A DNA stretch of 64,000 nt from Cercis canadensis (taxonomy: Eukaryota; Streptophyta; Magnoliopsida; Fabales; Fabaceae). Positions 13,965 to 30,500 of the stretch are shown here, one piece after another. The position numbers and the translations under genes are program-made. The notes below the pieces were generated by a model, which was given only the letters and a program-made list of their open reading frames with translations, did not search any database and had not been told where the DNA came from. The first letter of the stretch is position 1; every line of letters starts with the position of its first letter. The DNA lies in NCBI GenBank assembly GCA_003255065.1, contig QAOA01002431.1:248001-312000 (forward strand). The letters are read 5' to 3'.

Positions 13965-16366
13965 ATGATGTTGGATGAATGGAGTGACAATTTCCCCGAA
14001 GCCGACCAACCCGACCAAGAAGATTCTTATCTCAATTTCGATTTCTTATCTGCCCTGTCGAAACCCAAGGTAAACTAGTTACATTTATAGCTTGTTGTCT
14101 TTTGAAATTTGATTTCTTTCATCATCAATTGTAAATTAGGGGTTGTTTACTGGAAATTTTGTTAAATAGGTATATTTTTGATGTTGTAATCATGAAATTG
14201 TGCATTACACTTCTCAGGATTATTATAAGATATTGGAAGTGGATTATGATGCTACAGACGATGCTATTCGGTCCAATTACATTCGTCTAGCTCTGGTTTG
14301 TTCTACGGATACCCCATTTTTTCTCCTCTATCTTTTTCCGTGTTGGGTTTCGAACTGAATGCGGATTTTCATGGAAGAGCCATTGGTTTCTGCAATTTGG
14401 CGCTAACCTTACTCTGCTTCCGTGGGCGCAGAAATGGCATCCGGACAAGCAGAAAGACCAAGATTCCGCAACCTCACGTTTTCAAGAGATAAACGAGGCT
14501 TACCAGGGTGAGTCCATCCCCACGCCGCCCCCCCTCCCCCCTTTATTTTTTTTCCTATTTTTTCCCCCTACTTTTTGGGTTACTCAATGAGCTTACTTCG
14601 ATGTTAAAACCTTGAGTTCATACACGAACTGTTCATAGATTATTTAGGCAATTGGTAATGTTCCAACGTGTTATTCCCCCCAAATCCTTTATGCAGAACT
14701 TGAGAACTAATATACTCAGGTATGTCATTGATCCTGCGCAGAGAGATAGGATACTTAAGATTACAGTGAAATTTTAATGTTCCGTATGCTATGTTTTGTG
14801 GAGAAACAAGGTAGGAAATTTAGGAATTTTTGGCAGGCAGCAATTACTAACTATCATTCACCCAAAATGAGCTTTTGTTAGGTCTAGGGTGATGACTATC
14901 TTTCTAAAGAGTAATGCATTTCTCTATATATGCTGAGGTAGTGAGGTTAGTTTAATATAATGACAACATAGCAATTACTTTGTCATTGAATATGATGAAG
15001 GGATTTTTAGTTGGGCAACAGGTCATAATTGCCGACTTTTTGCTGTACTCTTAGTATTTGGAATTGGAATAGTTTTTAATTAGTAGAGAAAGTAACCGAC
15101 TGTTGCCTGTACAATACGTGATCATTATAGCTGCATTCTACCAAGTTTTCTGTTATATTATAGACATGTCTCAGACTAAGGTCAATATGATTTTCTTCTT
15201 CTATTGTTCTAAAAATGTTACATAAACGGGATTGCTGGAGTGCATACAGGAATATATCTCTTGACAGACATTCTTATTGCGTAGCCTCCTGTATGTTAAC
15301 TTTTTGGAGAAGCCAGTGACCAGACTTCCTTATAAGAAAACCCAACAAGCATAGCAAATATACAATCAAATTTCAGTACAGGAAAAAGGGTCAATAAACT
15401 AGGGACATGCCTACCTCTTTAAGAGAAATCTATGTGATGTCATTCTGTCAATTTTTACCGCCTTCACTGAAGTTCAGGATCAAAAGACTAACTACTTTAG
15501 TCTGTGTTTTATTCCACTTCACATGTGCGTATTCTTATTGCCTTTTTTCTTTTCCACACCCTTTTGCATGGTTTGGGTGATTATCATACTTTATAGATGG
15601 TTAATAGGTTCTGAGATAATTTTTGGAATTTGATTGGATGGTTATAATGATGTTAGATATCTGGGATGGATGTGGGAGGGGATAAGAATAAATATGATAG
15701 CTAATCGAAAAATTTCCCATTTCAAAGGCATTGGGAGATGGGAGGCTTACGCCTTCTACATTCATCTTTGTTTGAAACTACAAGTTCCCTTCAGATCGGA
15801 TCGGTGCATGCTTAAAGACTAATGAGCATGTAACGAATGAAGTCGATGGTCCATTTGAAGGCTTTGAAAGGATAAAATGTGGTTAAGACAGTGACAAGTG
15901 AGGGCGAGTGGATTAGTTGTTCACCAATATGACTTCATGTAATTTGCTGTGGTTTAGTTCACCTAATGCATAAGGTTGGTATTTATCTTAACTGAATCAA
16001 GTGAAGTCTGGAGATTTTGCATATTTCTTAATCTTCTATCTTACATAGACAAGACTGTAAAATAGTAGTAGGAACTTCTGACAATATATTAGAAACTAAT
16101 ATTTTTTTTTTTGGCTTTATTTTACAGTTTTGAGTGATCCTGTCAAAAGGAGAGAATATGACAAAAATGGGATGCTTTACGTCTATGATTACAACCTCAT
16201 TGTAAGAATATCTTTTTCTTTTTCTGAAAAGTACCATGTTGTACAAGAATGTTTTTTCTATTTTATTTGACATTTTCATTTCTTTTGGCTGCAGGATTAT
16301 CTTAATCGTTACAAGGGCCTTATATTGACGTGTAATGGTCTGGGCATAAAGCATTCTATATGGTAA
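13965..16366 (+). CDS. Small J-domain (DnaJ-like) co-chaperone
   Basis: Five exons, 13965-14069, 14218-14295, 14432-14507, 16128-16201 and 16295-16366, encode 134 residues in one continuous frame. After an acidic 35-residue N-terminus the J domain begins [20 protein letters not shown]. It carries the essential HPD triad at residues 64-66 (KWHPDK), followed by [14 protein letters not shown] and the closing KRREYD. There is no Gly/Phe region, zinc-finger domain or C-terminal substrate-binding domain, so it is a J-domain-only (type III) protein that should stimulate an Hsp70 ATPase. The C-terminus, with a LTCNGLGI segment, recurs in a plant subfamily of short J proteins (from memory). No transit peptide or membrane helix is evident, so cytosol or nucleus is likely. 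Intron 3 is 1.6 kb; the others are about 90-150 bases. Two adjacent in-frame ATGs open the frame; I chose the first. Confidence 0.92.
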
Positions 16367-17185
16367 ACCAAACCCACAGCACAGACATCCTTCCAGTGCA
16401 TCTAGGACAATTTTTTAAGGTACCTGGCACTGCATGCCATACGCGGGAATGAAGACTCTTGCTTCTGATGTACTAGAGGGTATATCTATGCATTTGTATA
16501 AAAATAGATGGAAATGGATCATTTAGTCTACATGTTGTAACATCTTGTGTCCTCCCTCTATCTGCTTTCAGTGTACCTGTTAATATCTTCTAACCTATGT
16601 TGGTTATTGGAGAGGTCTGAGTTCACTCATCTTCTCTTATATTCACCGATTAAAGTTGTCTTATAGAAACACAGCTCAGGTGAGGAGAACTATTTGCATG
16701 TGATAGGAAAGATTAACTCAGTATATGGGTAAAACAAGATAAATACTGGTTTACAGCTGTAATTTGTTTTGAAGGCTGTTCGCTTCTGCGTCGGTAAAAC
16801 TCGAAGGTCAAGAGATGAATTGCACTTGATTGTATAAGTAAATCATCGTATCTCTTTTGTCGGGAGTTCGAGTCCTCTAAGGCATTATAATGTGCTAGCA
16901 TCTTCTTTAAGCGAAGACGCTTATATTCTTTTCGGGAGGTGCATGTATGTAGATTAATTATCACCTTTGATCAATTATTCTTATGCAATTTCCTCTTACA
17001 ATCAAGGCCATTAAAAATAAAAATAAACTTTTAAAATTGCTGATGGAGAATTGCAACGTATCATCATCTATCAACCTGTACCTGTACTTTATCTGTAAAT
17101 ACAAGATAGGTATGTTTCGTCTGGAGCAAAAAATTTTAAGCTGCAATTGCATCTGAAACCCATCTCTTCGTTCATGAGGCAAATA
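16367..17185. other. Convergent 3' flanks of the J-domain and PPR genes
   Basis: The J-domain gene ends at 16366 on the plus strand and the PPR gene ends at 17186 on the minus strand, so this 0.8 kb holds both 3' UTRs. An 83-codon minus-strand frame at 16713-16964 is basic and unrecognised; I do not call it a gene. Confidence 0.55.
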
Positions 17186-18739
17186 TCAAGACTCCGTTAT
17201 TACTAACTCATCAAATAGCTCAAATACATACAACAGCTTTCTGTCTCTGCAAATTAATTCAATCAGAAGTCCCCAAGAATCAGGACTTGGTTGTAGCCCC
17301 ATCTCCAATAATCCAAATAGTGCCATAGCAGCATCATCGGCCATTCCAGCCTTACAAAGATTAACCAGCAACTCATTTGAACTAGCATAATGAGGTAGAA
17401 ACCCCCTACCTAGCATTATCCCTAACAATTTCATTGCCTTTTTCAACTCACATTTTTGGGTCAAGGAATTTAGCACAATCCGGTAACTAGCTTTGTTCAG
17501 ATAGACACCTTCTTGTGGAAGTCTCTCAAGCATCTCAAGAGCTTTCTCAAACCTACCATCTCTGCATAGGCCTCCAAGCATCACATTGAAGGTTACAGTA
17601 TCAGCTTTGCATTCATTCTCCTCCATTTCTTTAAGCAATTCTATAGCTTCGTCTATTTCCCCAGCCCTACAGAAGAAATTGATCAAAGTAGTGTAGCAAA
17701 CTGTATCAGGCTTCAAACCAAATCTCTTCATCTCAGAAAACACCTTCTTTGCCTCCTGCAGTTTCCCCTCTTTACAAAAGCCATTCATCAGGGCTGAGTA
17801 ATTAAATACATTTGGATTGCATCCATTGTTTCTCATAAATTCAATTATATTTCTAGCACGATCAGCTCTTCCTGCACGGCAGAATCCATTGATCAAGACA
17901 TTGTAAGTCACAGGGTCAGGCAAGATCTGATCCTTTGACAACATTTCCTCAAAAAGTTCAAAAGCTTCTTTGAGTCTCCCATTTTGACCGAGGCCATGCA
18001 TCAGGGTTGAGTACGTAAGTAAATTGGGGTAAGACAACTTGGAGTACTTCATTTCCTTAACAACTTCAAAGGCAGAGTCAAGATCCCCATTTTTGCAGTG
18101 GTAGTTCACTAAAATATTAAAAATGCAGGTGTTTGGCTTATTGTTTAAACAACTCTTGGCATGCAAGAGCAACTGTCGGGCCAAATCAACCTGGTTTGAT
18201 TCGAGCAGAAGATTGAGACAAGTGCTAATGGCTTTGGGAGAGGGCTTTTCACGAACAATTGGCTGGATGGTGTAATACATCTGAAGCACTTTTTCATGCA
18301 GAGAGGATTTTGAAAAATGCTTCATGAGGTTAATAAATATACCCTCATGAAATTTGCAAGTTTCATAGTTCATTTGATGCAGAACTCGATCAATGGCCTG
18401 AAACTTCTTGCATTGAGCAAGCTTTTGAAGAATTGTTGCATATGTAGCATTATTGTGATTGAATCCCTTTTGCTCTGATACCATATTAAATATCTTCCAG
18501 GCATGCTGTGGATCTTTTTCACGTTTGATTAAGTTGATGACAGACTCATGGGAGACAAACTTGTGTTTCCTTCGAGATTCTGTAGGATTGACATTTGCTT
18601 CAGTGGGAGGATCAGGTTTGGGGGCCACAGCTTTTGTAAACTGAAGGGGAGAGATCCATGGAAGAGAAAATGATGACTGTGATGACAAAGTGGAGGGAAC
18701 ATAGTTTGGCCTGCTATGAAAAGTTTTAGAAGATTTCAT
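17186..18739 (-). CDS. P-class pentatricopeptide repeat protein
   Basis: A 517-residue frame without introns. After about 60 Ser/Pro-rich residues that could be an organelle-targeting peptide, the protein is built from helical 35-residue PPR motifs. At least nine are readable, for example PNLLTYSTLMHGLGQNGRLK, DPVTYNVLINGFCRAGRAD, PNVFNYSALMNGFCKEGKLQ and PDTVCYTTLINFFCRAGEID. Two or three weaker motifs precede them. There is no E, DYW or SMR domain, so it belongs to the P class, whose members bind organelle RNA and affect its stability, processing or translation. It resembles the protein I remember as AT5G18475, which is unverified. The open frame continues upstream of the ATG to a good acceptor (CAG before about 18771), so spliced exons upstream may add leader or N-terminal sequence. 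The RNA target cannot be read from this window. Confidence 0.93.
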   Translation of the reverse strand: MKSSKTFHSRPNYVPSTLSSQSSFSLPWISPLQFTKAVAPKPDPPTEANVNPTESRRKHKFVSHESVINLIKREKDPQHAWKIFNMVSEQKGFNHNNATYATILQKLAQCKKFQAIDRVLHQMNYETCKFHEGIFINLMKHFSKSSLHEKVLQMYYTIQPIVREKPSPKAISTCLNLLLESNQVDLARQLLLHAKSCLNNKPNTCIFNILVNYHCKNGDLDSAFEVVKEMKYSKLSYPNLLTYSTLMHGLGQNGRLKEAFELFEEMLSKDQILPDPVTYNVLINGFCRAGRADRARNIIEFMRNNGCNPNVFNYSALMNGFCKEGKLQEAKKVFSEMKRFGLKPDTVCYTTLINFFCRAGEIDEAIELLKEMEENECKADTVTFNVMLGGLCRDGRFEKALEMLERLPQEGVYLNKASYRIVLNSLTQKCELKKAMKLLGIMLGRGFLPHYASSNELLVNLCKAGMADDAAMALFGLLEMGLQPSPDSWGLLIELICRDRKLLYVFELFDELVITES

Positions 18740-19147
18740 GAAACCTGATGATTTAGTTCTACGTAGAGCCCTGTCATTTCAGAGAAAGATAATTTATTAG
18801 TCATTTTCTAAGAGAAATTGAGGGGAGCAGATGTGGAAGGTGAAAATAACCAATGCAGAATCCATTTAAACAACTTGAGATGTCATACGGTAATAATAAT
18901 AATTCAAATAAGACTACAACAAATAGAAACTATGTTGTGAAGAGAAGAGAAATACATTTTTCTAAATGAATAGTGATCTCCTGTATAAACATAACAGCTA
19001 TAGATAATATCCATCTGGGAGAAACAATAAAAATTCTAGTGCTAGTCAATCAAGAAATCACAAACAGAGTTGTCCACAATTCCTTGCAATCATCCTGGCT
19101 AATGCAAGACAGATATCATAACTAAAATACACACACACACACAAAAA

Positions 19148-19796
19148 TCAGAAAAGTCTGCTATTAAAAACTTGGCTTTCTTGATAACCAATCTGTGTGA
19201 ACCTTCTAATATTCCTGCATGAAACATTCATATCTTTAAATTGCTCTTCACTCGACATGTTCCCACCTTTTTCAAAATCCCACCCTGAAGAAGAAGATAT
19301 ATGAAAGGTCCAATTGAGACAAAAGCTATCAAACATGTAATCTGAAAATCACTTACACAAGCTCAAGCTTCATAAGTGAACTTCCCTTGGTTAAGTAGTT
19401 CCAGAATTTTAATAAAAGAAACAATATGATCTAATCGCTTGATACAGTCTAATTACTAAGGAGTAAGGACTAATTCATGTCCTCCTCAGCATACTCACTT
19501 AAAGCACCATAAAGCATCTAAATCAGAATATTCAAGCTAAAACAGACACAAGTCACAAGTCATTGACTTAATAATACAATAACTGAAAACATTGATAGAA
19601 TGCAGGCTTATCATATACAGCAAGCCAAGCTCAAGACCACACACTCCACAAAGCCAAGATACATTTCCAAAACAATTAACAGAGTAATTCTTTGGAAGCG
19701 AAAACAGTAGGTACCGTAAAGTGATCTAATCAATACAACCTTACCTTGATATGAAGTGGCCTTGTCAATATTCAAACGGCGGAGATTGGGCATCAT
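19148..19796 (-). other. Candidate upstream exons of the PPR transcript
   Basis: Two minus-strand blocks upstream of the PPR frame look spliced. One runs from the leader through an ATG-ATG at 19796 to a donor after 19745 (CAAG then gtaagg). The other starts at 19284 after a CAG acceptor and stays in the same frame (SYQ-GWDFEKGG) until a stop just inside 19148. Joined, they would give a short upstream ORF of about 60 residues. With a weaker donor in the second block, the frame could instead join the acceptor near 18771 and lengthen the PPR N-terminus. I recognise no family in this peptide. Transcript reads would decide between leader, N-terminal extension and a separate small gene. Confidence 0.35.
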
Positions 19797-19949
19797 CAGT
19801 GAATGGCCGTCGGAGGCCTTAGACGAGGAGTAGTAGAAGAGTTTGACATGAGAGGACCTCGAACCCTTCAACTCTCGAGCTCTCAGTTTCAATGATGTAT
19901 AGAAATTGAAGTCTGATAGCAATTCCAGCCAAAAATGCACCACCTTCGC

Positions 19950-20470
19950 CGAGAATCAACACTACACACTGCCACAGAGGGTCAGAGCTTAGAGAGCAAC
20001 AAGGGCTGAAAGAAAAAACGCTCCGTTTTGGCCTGTGCACAGGCACTACAGATAAAATAAACGACCAAAGAAAGCCCACATAGATGGGCCCAAAAACCCT
20101 ACTTTTTGGGCCAGGTTCAATGTTTTTCAAACAAATTCCTTATAATTGACCCAACAAAGAATAAAAGTAATAGTACGGGTTAGACGACGTAAAATGTACT
20201 AGCGTAGCGTAAAGTAGTGTAAGTAGTCAACCCTAAGTCGTAATCAAACAATCATCATCCTCATCTCAAAGTTATCGACGGCCGTCAATACAGCTCACTC
20301 TTACGCTCAAAGCAGACCCACATAAGAAGATTCCCGCACACACTTTCTACCATTACCATATAAAAACACGAATCCAATTCCAAATATACACTCCCTCTGT
20401 CTCTAATTCCAATCCTTGTTTTCTCTTTTTCTCTCTCTGTTTCTGTTGTGGGTCTATCTGCGGCGTGAAA
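19950..20470. promoter_or_regulatory. Shared promoter region between divergent PPR and 14-3-3 genes
   Basis: The minus-strand PPR transcript probably starts near 19950-20030 and the plus-strand 14-3-3 transcript near 20390, leaving only about 400 bases between them. A TATA-like TATAAAAA lies at 20359-20366, followed by a CT-rich leader (20395-20445) typical of highly expressed plant genes. The start sites are inferred, not seen. Confidence 0.5.
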
Positions 20471-24390
<3,920 letters not shown>

Positions 24391-25267
24391 CATCGATTAT
24401 ACGTTTGACGGGTCCTATTCTTCCTCTGAAGGAGGTGGGCTTTGAATGTCATTTCTTCGTGCTGATTAAGAACACTGTGCTTGTTTGAAAATAGTTGGTA
24501 GCCTATGCCATCGTGTTTTATATTCAGACCAGACATGTTCTTGATATCTGTAATGATTTGAAAAGGTTAGTGTATAATGGGAGAACAATTAGTAGTTGAT
24601 TTTCTTTTTATCGGTGGTTTTAGAAGAAAAAGAAATTATCTGGAAAAAGCGGCTATTTAATGCAAATGTTCTTTTCCTAAATTTTTTATTACTGTGTTGG
24701 CTTTTAATTGAGAGGAATACAAACATCAAAGACGAGCACCCGGGCAAATAATTAAGAAGCACATGCCCATGTCTACCGGCACCGCCGTATTCCTCTGTTT
24801 GTCTTTTATTTATCATCAAACATAGTGTACAACAATAATTTTATCATTAGGAACCACTTTACAGCAAAGCACATACTCATGTATCCTATCTATAAAAACA
24901 AAATATTCCAGGTTGGAAGGGAGGAAAGGAAAAGCTGCACCATAGCCTGGCCATAGAGTTTGGTGGAACGATAATTGGTTACTGAAGGAGGCAGATACTA
25001 CTGGAAACACGAATAAATCAGTAAAAGTTTGCCTAATATGAACCAAACAACAATCAGAACAATCAAAATTCTAAAATCAAATATAATCCAGTCATAGACA
25101 TCAGCATTAATACAAGACGAATCCCCTATTTGATAATACTTTGTCCTAATTGCCTAATTACACATGAGCACCAAAGAAAATTTGCCTAATTACATAGATG
25201 ACAAGCCAGCTTTATTCGACACACGAGGTGGCTTACTGTACTCAAATTCCCTAGCTGAGTTTGAGAG
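24391..25267. other. Convergent 3' flanks of 14-3-3 and CutA genes
   Basis: Both neighbours end here on opposite strands, so the 0.9 kb is best read as two 3' UTRs and a short spacer. The small open frames in it have no family resemblance. Confidence 0.6.
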
Positions 25268-27532
25268 TCAGTCCCTCGTGCTGTCTTTAATCCACTCCAG
25301 GTATTTGAGATTGCCCCCAGTGATAGGTAAGGAGATAACTTCAGGCACACTGAGGAAAAGACACAAGGAAGAGGTGAGATTGAGAAACCACTGAATCTAT
25401 CAGTCTTCCTAGTAAGTTAACTGAGCATTGTCCAAATTTCTTACACTAGTTCTACACTCTACAATTAAATGCTTTCGTCAAGTCCACTTTTGGGATCAAA
25501 TACAGCATGCAACTAAAACTTAACCAAGCTGATTCACATTTTATATCAAGATTATTAACTAAAAGCAATTAGCCCTTACTCGTATTCATGATTTGCTTTG
25601 ACATGCTCGGTCAGTGCTTCCAGAAGGGATTGCCTAGTCTTGATAATAAGCAGTTCCTCAGAATCAGTTTGGATCTGTCAATTTGCAACACAAAGATGAC
25701 AGAATCAAGCTACAAAATACTTTCAACTAAATTCTGCATGTTCTTTTGACTAATAAAGTTCTTGTAATGTTAGGATGAAAAAGTTCTTCAAGAAGAATTT
25801 ATATCATTATCGGCATTCAGACCCAGCATTATCGATCCATAGGGAAAATGCAGTGCATGGTTCATACCTCTCCCTTCCACTCATACACTGATTCAATACC
25901 TGCGCAAGACACAATACACATAATTTTTAGAAGCCAGACTAGGAAAATCTTGACACTGCCGCCCATATATTTAGCTTGGTCAGCAATTGAATGAACTCAA
26001 GACCAAAAACCAAACCATGATATAGGTGCTTGGCATGAACATGCACACAAAATATGTGAAACAAGTATATGGGGATTTAAAATGAAGAAAGATGTCAAAA
26101 TATCAACTTGTAGGCTCTGAGTTTACATATATATGGCTAAAGCAATAACAACAAGTAGTTCAGACCATGTACTGAGAAATTATCTATAGGTAATAATTTG
26201 GCAACTACTCACTGAGAAAATTGGTGATCAAAAAATCTTTTCCAAACGCTTTTTCACTTTAAGAAACTAATTTCAAAGGAAAGAACCAACTTCAGTTTTG
26301 GCGATTCAAGAGAACATAAATATGATATTCAAATAACTTTACTAAGGCTGCCAAGCTTGGTCTGACATCTTCAAGTTTCTAGACTTGTAGGGCGTTTGCT
26401 AAAGCTCTTCGTAGCAACAATGGAAAAAAGGTAACCCATAAATCAAAATGAACATCAAACTGGAATTCATTATTTCTGGTCTAGTTTTCTGAAAAGAAGC
26501 ATGATTTGGATCATATCAAGATGTTGTCTTCAGTTTTCAGTTTGAAACAGACAGAAGCATTGAATAATTGAATTTCATATTCTAAGAGGTCCTAACTGTT
26601 TAACTATTATTACTTTTAAAAATATATTTTAAGACAAAGTAAATAGAACACCTCGAGAAGAAGGTTAATACCTGGTATCCTATTTACACAAGCTGCAAGT
26701 TTTTCTTTGACAATGCTTTCAGCCAACTTCTTACCTGCAAAGCCATGCAGATATATCAAGACATGAACAGAAGGTGCAATTAAACCAAAACTGGCCCACC
26801 ACTCCCATATTGTATAACTTAAAGGGAAGTAAGACATAGCATTCATAATATGAGTTTTTTAAAAAAAAAAAAATTCTCCCTTTTAGTATATGCCACATAA
26901 TATCTTCAAGTCATAAATGGCAACAAATTCTTCAATGGGCCAGTGGCCGAGCAAATCCGAAGCTATAATCTCGACTAGTCATTTGGGATTGGAAATCAAA
27001 AGCTGATCAATGGCAAGAGGAGCTTAACGATGATAATATCGCTGATAAATCCAATTCTAAAATACCCCAGAAGAAAAGAAAAAAAATCGCTGACAATATC
27101 GCTTGAACCTGCTTCTTTGTTGGGAACAGTAACATAGACAACGATGCTAGGAACTGTGCTACTCCCTTCCATTCTGATAGAGTGAATGCTCTTTGCTGGG
27201 GTTTGGCTACCAAATTTCGATCTAAAACAGAACAATCATATAGAGAAATCAACACCATTCGATGATAAATAATTGAAAGCTGGAAATTTTGAAGAAGAGA
27301 TAAAAATGGCATTGTTAACACCGTACAGTAAGAGAGGGAGAGATTGAGAAAAACCCGTTTTGAGGGTGGAGGAATAGAAAGCAGGGCAGAGATTGGAGAG
27401 CCCCAAGCTGAGCATGCAAAAGGCGCCAACGAGGGGTAAACGGCGTCGCAGCGTGGAGGCGGAGACGAAGGTTGATGATGGTCGTGGTCTACAACTAGAA
27501 GGACCAGAGCAGAGTGTGGAGGTGGAAGCCAT
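25268..27532 (-). CDS. CUTA: CutA-family protein, plastid type
   Basis: Six exons: 27355-27532, 27109-27195, 26672-26734, 25868-25899, 25580-25674 and 25268-25349, giving 178 residues, near the Arabidopsis length (about 182 from memory). The N-terminus is Ser/Arg-rich with the family-typical LPLVGAFCMLSLGLSNL segment, probably part of a plastid-targeting region. The mature CutA domain starts near MEGSSTVPSIVVYVTVPNKE. It continues through KKLAESIVKEKLAACVNRIP, ESVYEWKGE, ELLIIKTRQSLLEAL and DVPEVISLPI, ending in LEWIKDSTRD. CutA proteins are small ferredoxin-like-fold trimers; the plant protein has been reported to bind copper, but its role is not settled. The exon 1/exon 2 junction is the least certain: the acceptor at 27195 keeps frame with the donor after 27355, whereas a more upstream acceptor at 27221 does not. 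A second in-frame ATG lies upstream at 27580. Confidence 0.9.
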
Positions 27533-30500
27533 TTCTGGAGTCAATATAATAAGGTGTTGCGCGTCTCCATCAAGCCTCATCAGGCTCCCTTACTTGATCC
27601 CTTCAATAATTAAGCAAAGGAAGGAGCAAGGGCAATATTCGGTTCCAGAAGTTACGCTAGGTCTGCCACGTGTACACCTTTGTAATGTCTCTGGTTTTTT
27701 GGTGTGGATGGGCCATCAATCCTTCGGATAACAAAAACAAGTCCTTCTTTTTTTTTTTTTTTTCATTGGACAAAATGGTCTTTTTGTTAACATGTATATG
27801 ATGGGCTTCAAAATGCCTGGTTTCCAGCACCCTTCTACAAATGCAGTAGTGTTCAGTGTTGAGTGTTCACCTTTTGGAACATGATGGTCGAGCAGAGAGG
27901 TCATTCGTGGAATTATGGGGAAAAAATGTAGCATAGAAAGAATAAGCGCGTACCAAATATTATCCTTTTTTTTTCGGATAAAATAATTATTTTTATTTCT
28001 TTTAGGTACTAAATTGATCAATATCAATAGTATAAGAATAAAATTAATACAAGTATTGAATTTTAATTTTCTCTTTTCTAATCGAGCAAACAAACTTTAT
28101 TTTTTTTTTTTTTTACGTGAATAAACTTTCTTTTCAAAGTTTTTGGCCACGCCATTATATGGAGCGCAAACCATTAGAAATTCTGGTTCATCCAAATTCA
28201 TAATATTTTTGGCTTATGAGTTTGTAGTTCAATTGGCACCAGAAAGCTCTGTTAAAGACACAGCAAGCTTAGGTTCAAACCCAAGCAAAGACAATTCTTT
28301 TTTTTTTTTTCATCTTATCCGTGTTGTGTTTACTTTTCTTTTTTCTTTTTCCTGAAATTCAAGATGGGTTCACAAATACAAGTAAGTAACACAATTATTA
28401 GATGAATGGGCCATTAAGTTAAGGCTATCCAAAGAGAAGAGCAGTCCATCCATAAAAATCAGTCCTATTGAAGCAGCCCATTTGAATATCATGCAGCACA
28501 ATACCCCTATAAAATGGTATTTTATCTTCTTTTTATAAAATCTAATTACATTTGAACACAAAATCTTGACAATAAAAAATTTTATTACACTGTCCTAAAT
28601 TATTGATATGTTTTGAAAATTACTCCTTGCCATGGATATACAAAATCTTGAGTGAAAATATAAAAACGAAGGGCAATTGATGAAAATAGTCAATATTGTA
28701 AACAAAATATATTAGTAATTTTCACAAACATCCGCCACTCCTTTTATTTGTATTAGTATGGAATCGAACACAATGTTGGACTCAAAGTGGATCACAATTG
28801 TGGGTGTCTTTTGGCTCCCTAAACTGCTATGCATCATAGTAGCATCCTAGGAAAAACTAATGCATGACAGATGAAAATTAAGTTATAGTATATTATGGGC
28901 CAATTACCATCCAATAGTGAACTCTGCGAGTCCAAGATAGATTTTTTGGCCATGTTCGTGTCTATTGTAATAGGAAAAAAAAACATACAAGTTATTATGG
29001 TTGGAGATACTCCTTTATATTTTTGGTTAAGATTCCATCTTAGGATTTTGGCATGACACCAAAAACTCTGATAACTTATATTCATTCATCTTCTGCTCCT
29101 TGTCAAAATCTTGAATGATCGTATCAAGGGAATTTCTAACGGATAAAAACATGAATTGGAAATGAACTAGAAAAACACCACAAATAGCATGATGTTTATT
29201 CCCCCATTATAAATTTAAACAATCCCATTTTTCCATTTTCAGTGAACTTAAAATTCTTTGGGTGAATATATATTTATTTATTTATTTGATTTTGCAATAC
29301 AATTTTGTTCCACAATGAACTGTCTTTTATAAATCTCAATCCATTCACTATTTTTAAAAAAAAATTAAAATCTAACACGTTCAACTCATAATATCCAATA
29401 TTTAACTATTTTGGTGTTTTAAGGAGACGCACTTATTTTGTTTAGTTTATATTACTTATCACATAACTCAACAATAGCTAAGGCAATTCCAATTGGGAAG
29501 AACATGCATTAAACATCATTAGTCACAGATTTTTACAAAGACAAATAATTATTGAGTTTGAGACAAGATACGTCGGCGAAGATTAATGAAGATAGTGAAA
29601 GACAAATAATTGAGAGTGTGGTTGGCTCATTCAGCTAGTTGTTAAGCAGCGTGCGCATAAGTTTCACAAGTGTTTGAGTTCAATTGGTTGAGTGAGGCAC
29701 AGAAGCTCCACGCCTTGCTGGTTACCATGACAATTTTGTTTTTGAAGTTTCTTCTTCATTGGCATTATTAAGCAATGAAGCATCCACCAGTGTCCACAGT
29801 CCACACAGTGAGTGTGGATTTGATTTGACTAATGCAAAAACAACAAGAGAGATTAATAATTTAATTAAAAGGAGACAAGAAATTTGGGTTGCCAAAGTGT
29901 GAAACAACCTTCTCACTACTCAGTCTCACAATGCTTAATCCTTTTCCCCAGGCGTATGGTCCCCGGGTATGGATTTTTTGAGGACTTTGATAAAGACAGT
30001 GCTTGAGCCAAGACAAGAGCCTTTGCCAGCTCAACTTTCCCTTCAACTCATATTAATATATTATATTACTAGCAAATTTCAATTAAGAATGTTGATTATG
30101 ACTTAACCAAGAGACACAACTGAGACGACATGGCTATTTGGTAGTTAGACTCAAGATGCATGAGAGATGGGGGACCTATGGACCCAATCTCAGTCCACGT
30201 GGGACTCTTTATTTAATTCTAAATATTAATTAATATTGGTGTAGTTGTGTTTTAATAAAGTACTGGGTTTGTCGTGGAGACACACAAGATACGGCGGATG
30301 TTGTGGATACTTGTGAGGCATTGGCATACCACCGCGTTGGATTCGTTGCATATGTTATGATACGCCTATATCACCGTTTACATCTTTCTATTACTACAAA
30401 CTAATAATTATGCTAAGAGTTTTTGTGTTTAAAACTTTTTATTAATAAAATGAGAGTTTTAAAGTGTTTATTCACATACAATTATAGTTGTGAATACTTT

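Noticed and set aside
16800-16885. tRNA-like stretch with GAGTTCGAGTCCTC
   Set aside because: No acceptor stem or plausible cloverleaf could be drawn around it.
16713-16964. 83-codon basic minus-strand frame between the J-domain and PPR genes
   Set aside because: It lies in probable 3' UTR sequence and matches no family I know.
20465-20470. GTG start two codons before the 14-3-3 ATG
   Set aside because: Plant translation starts at ATG; the ATG at 20471 gives the family-typical N-terminus.
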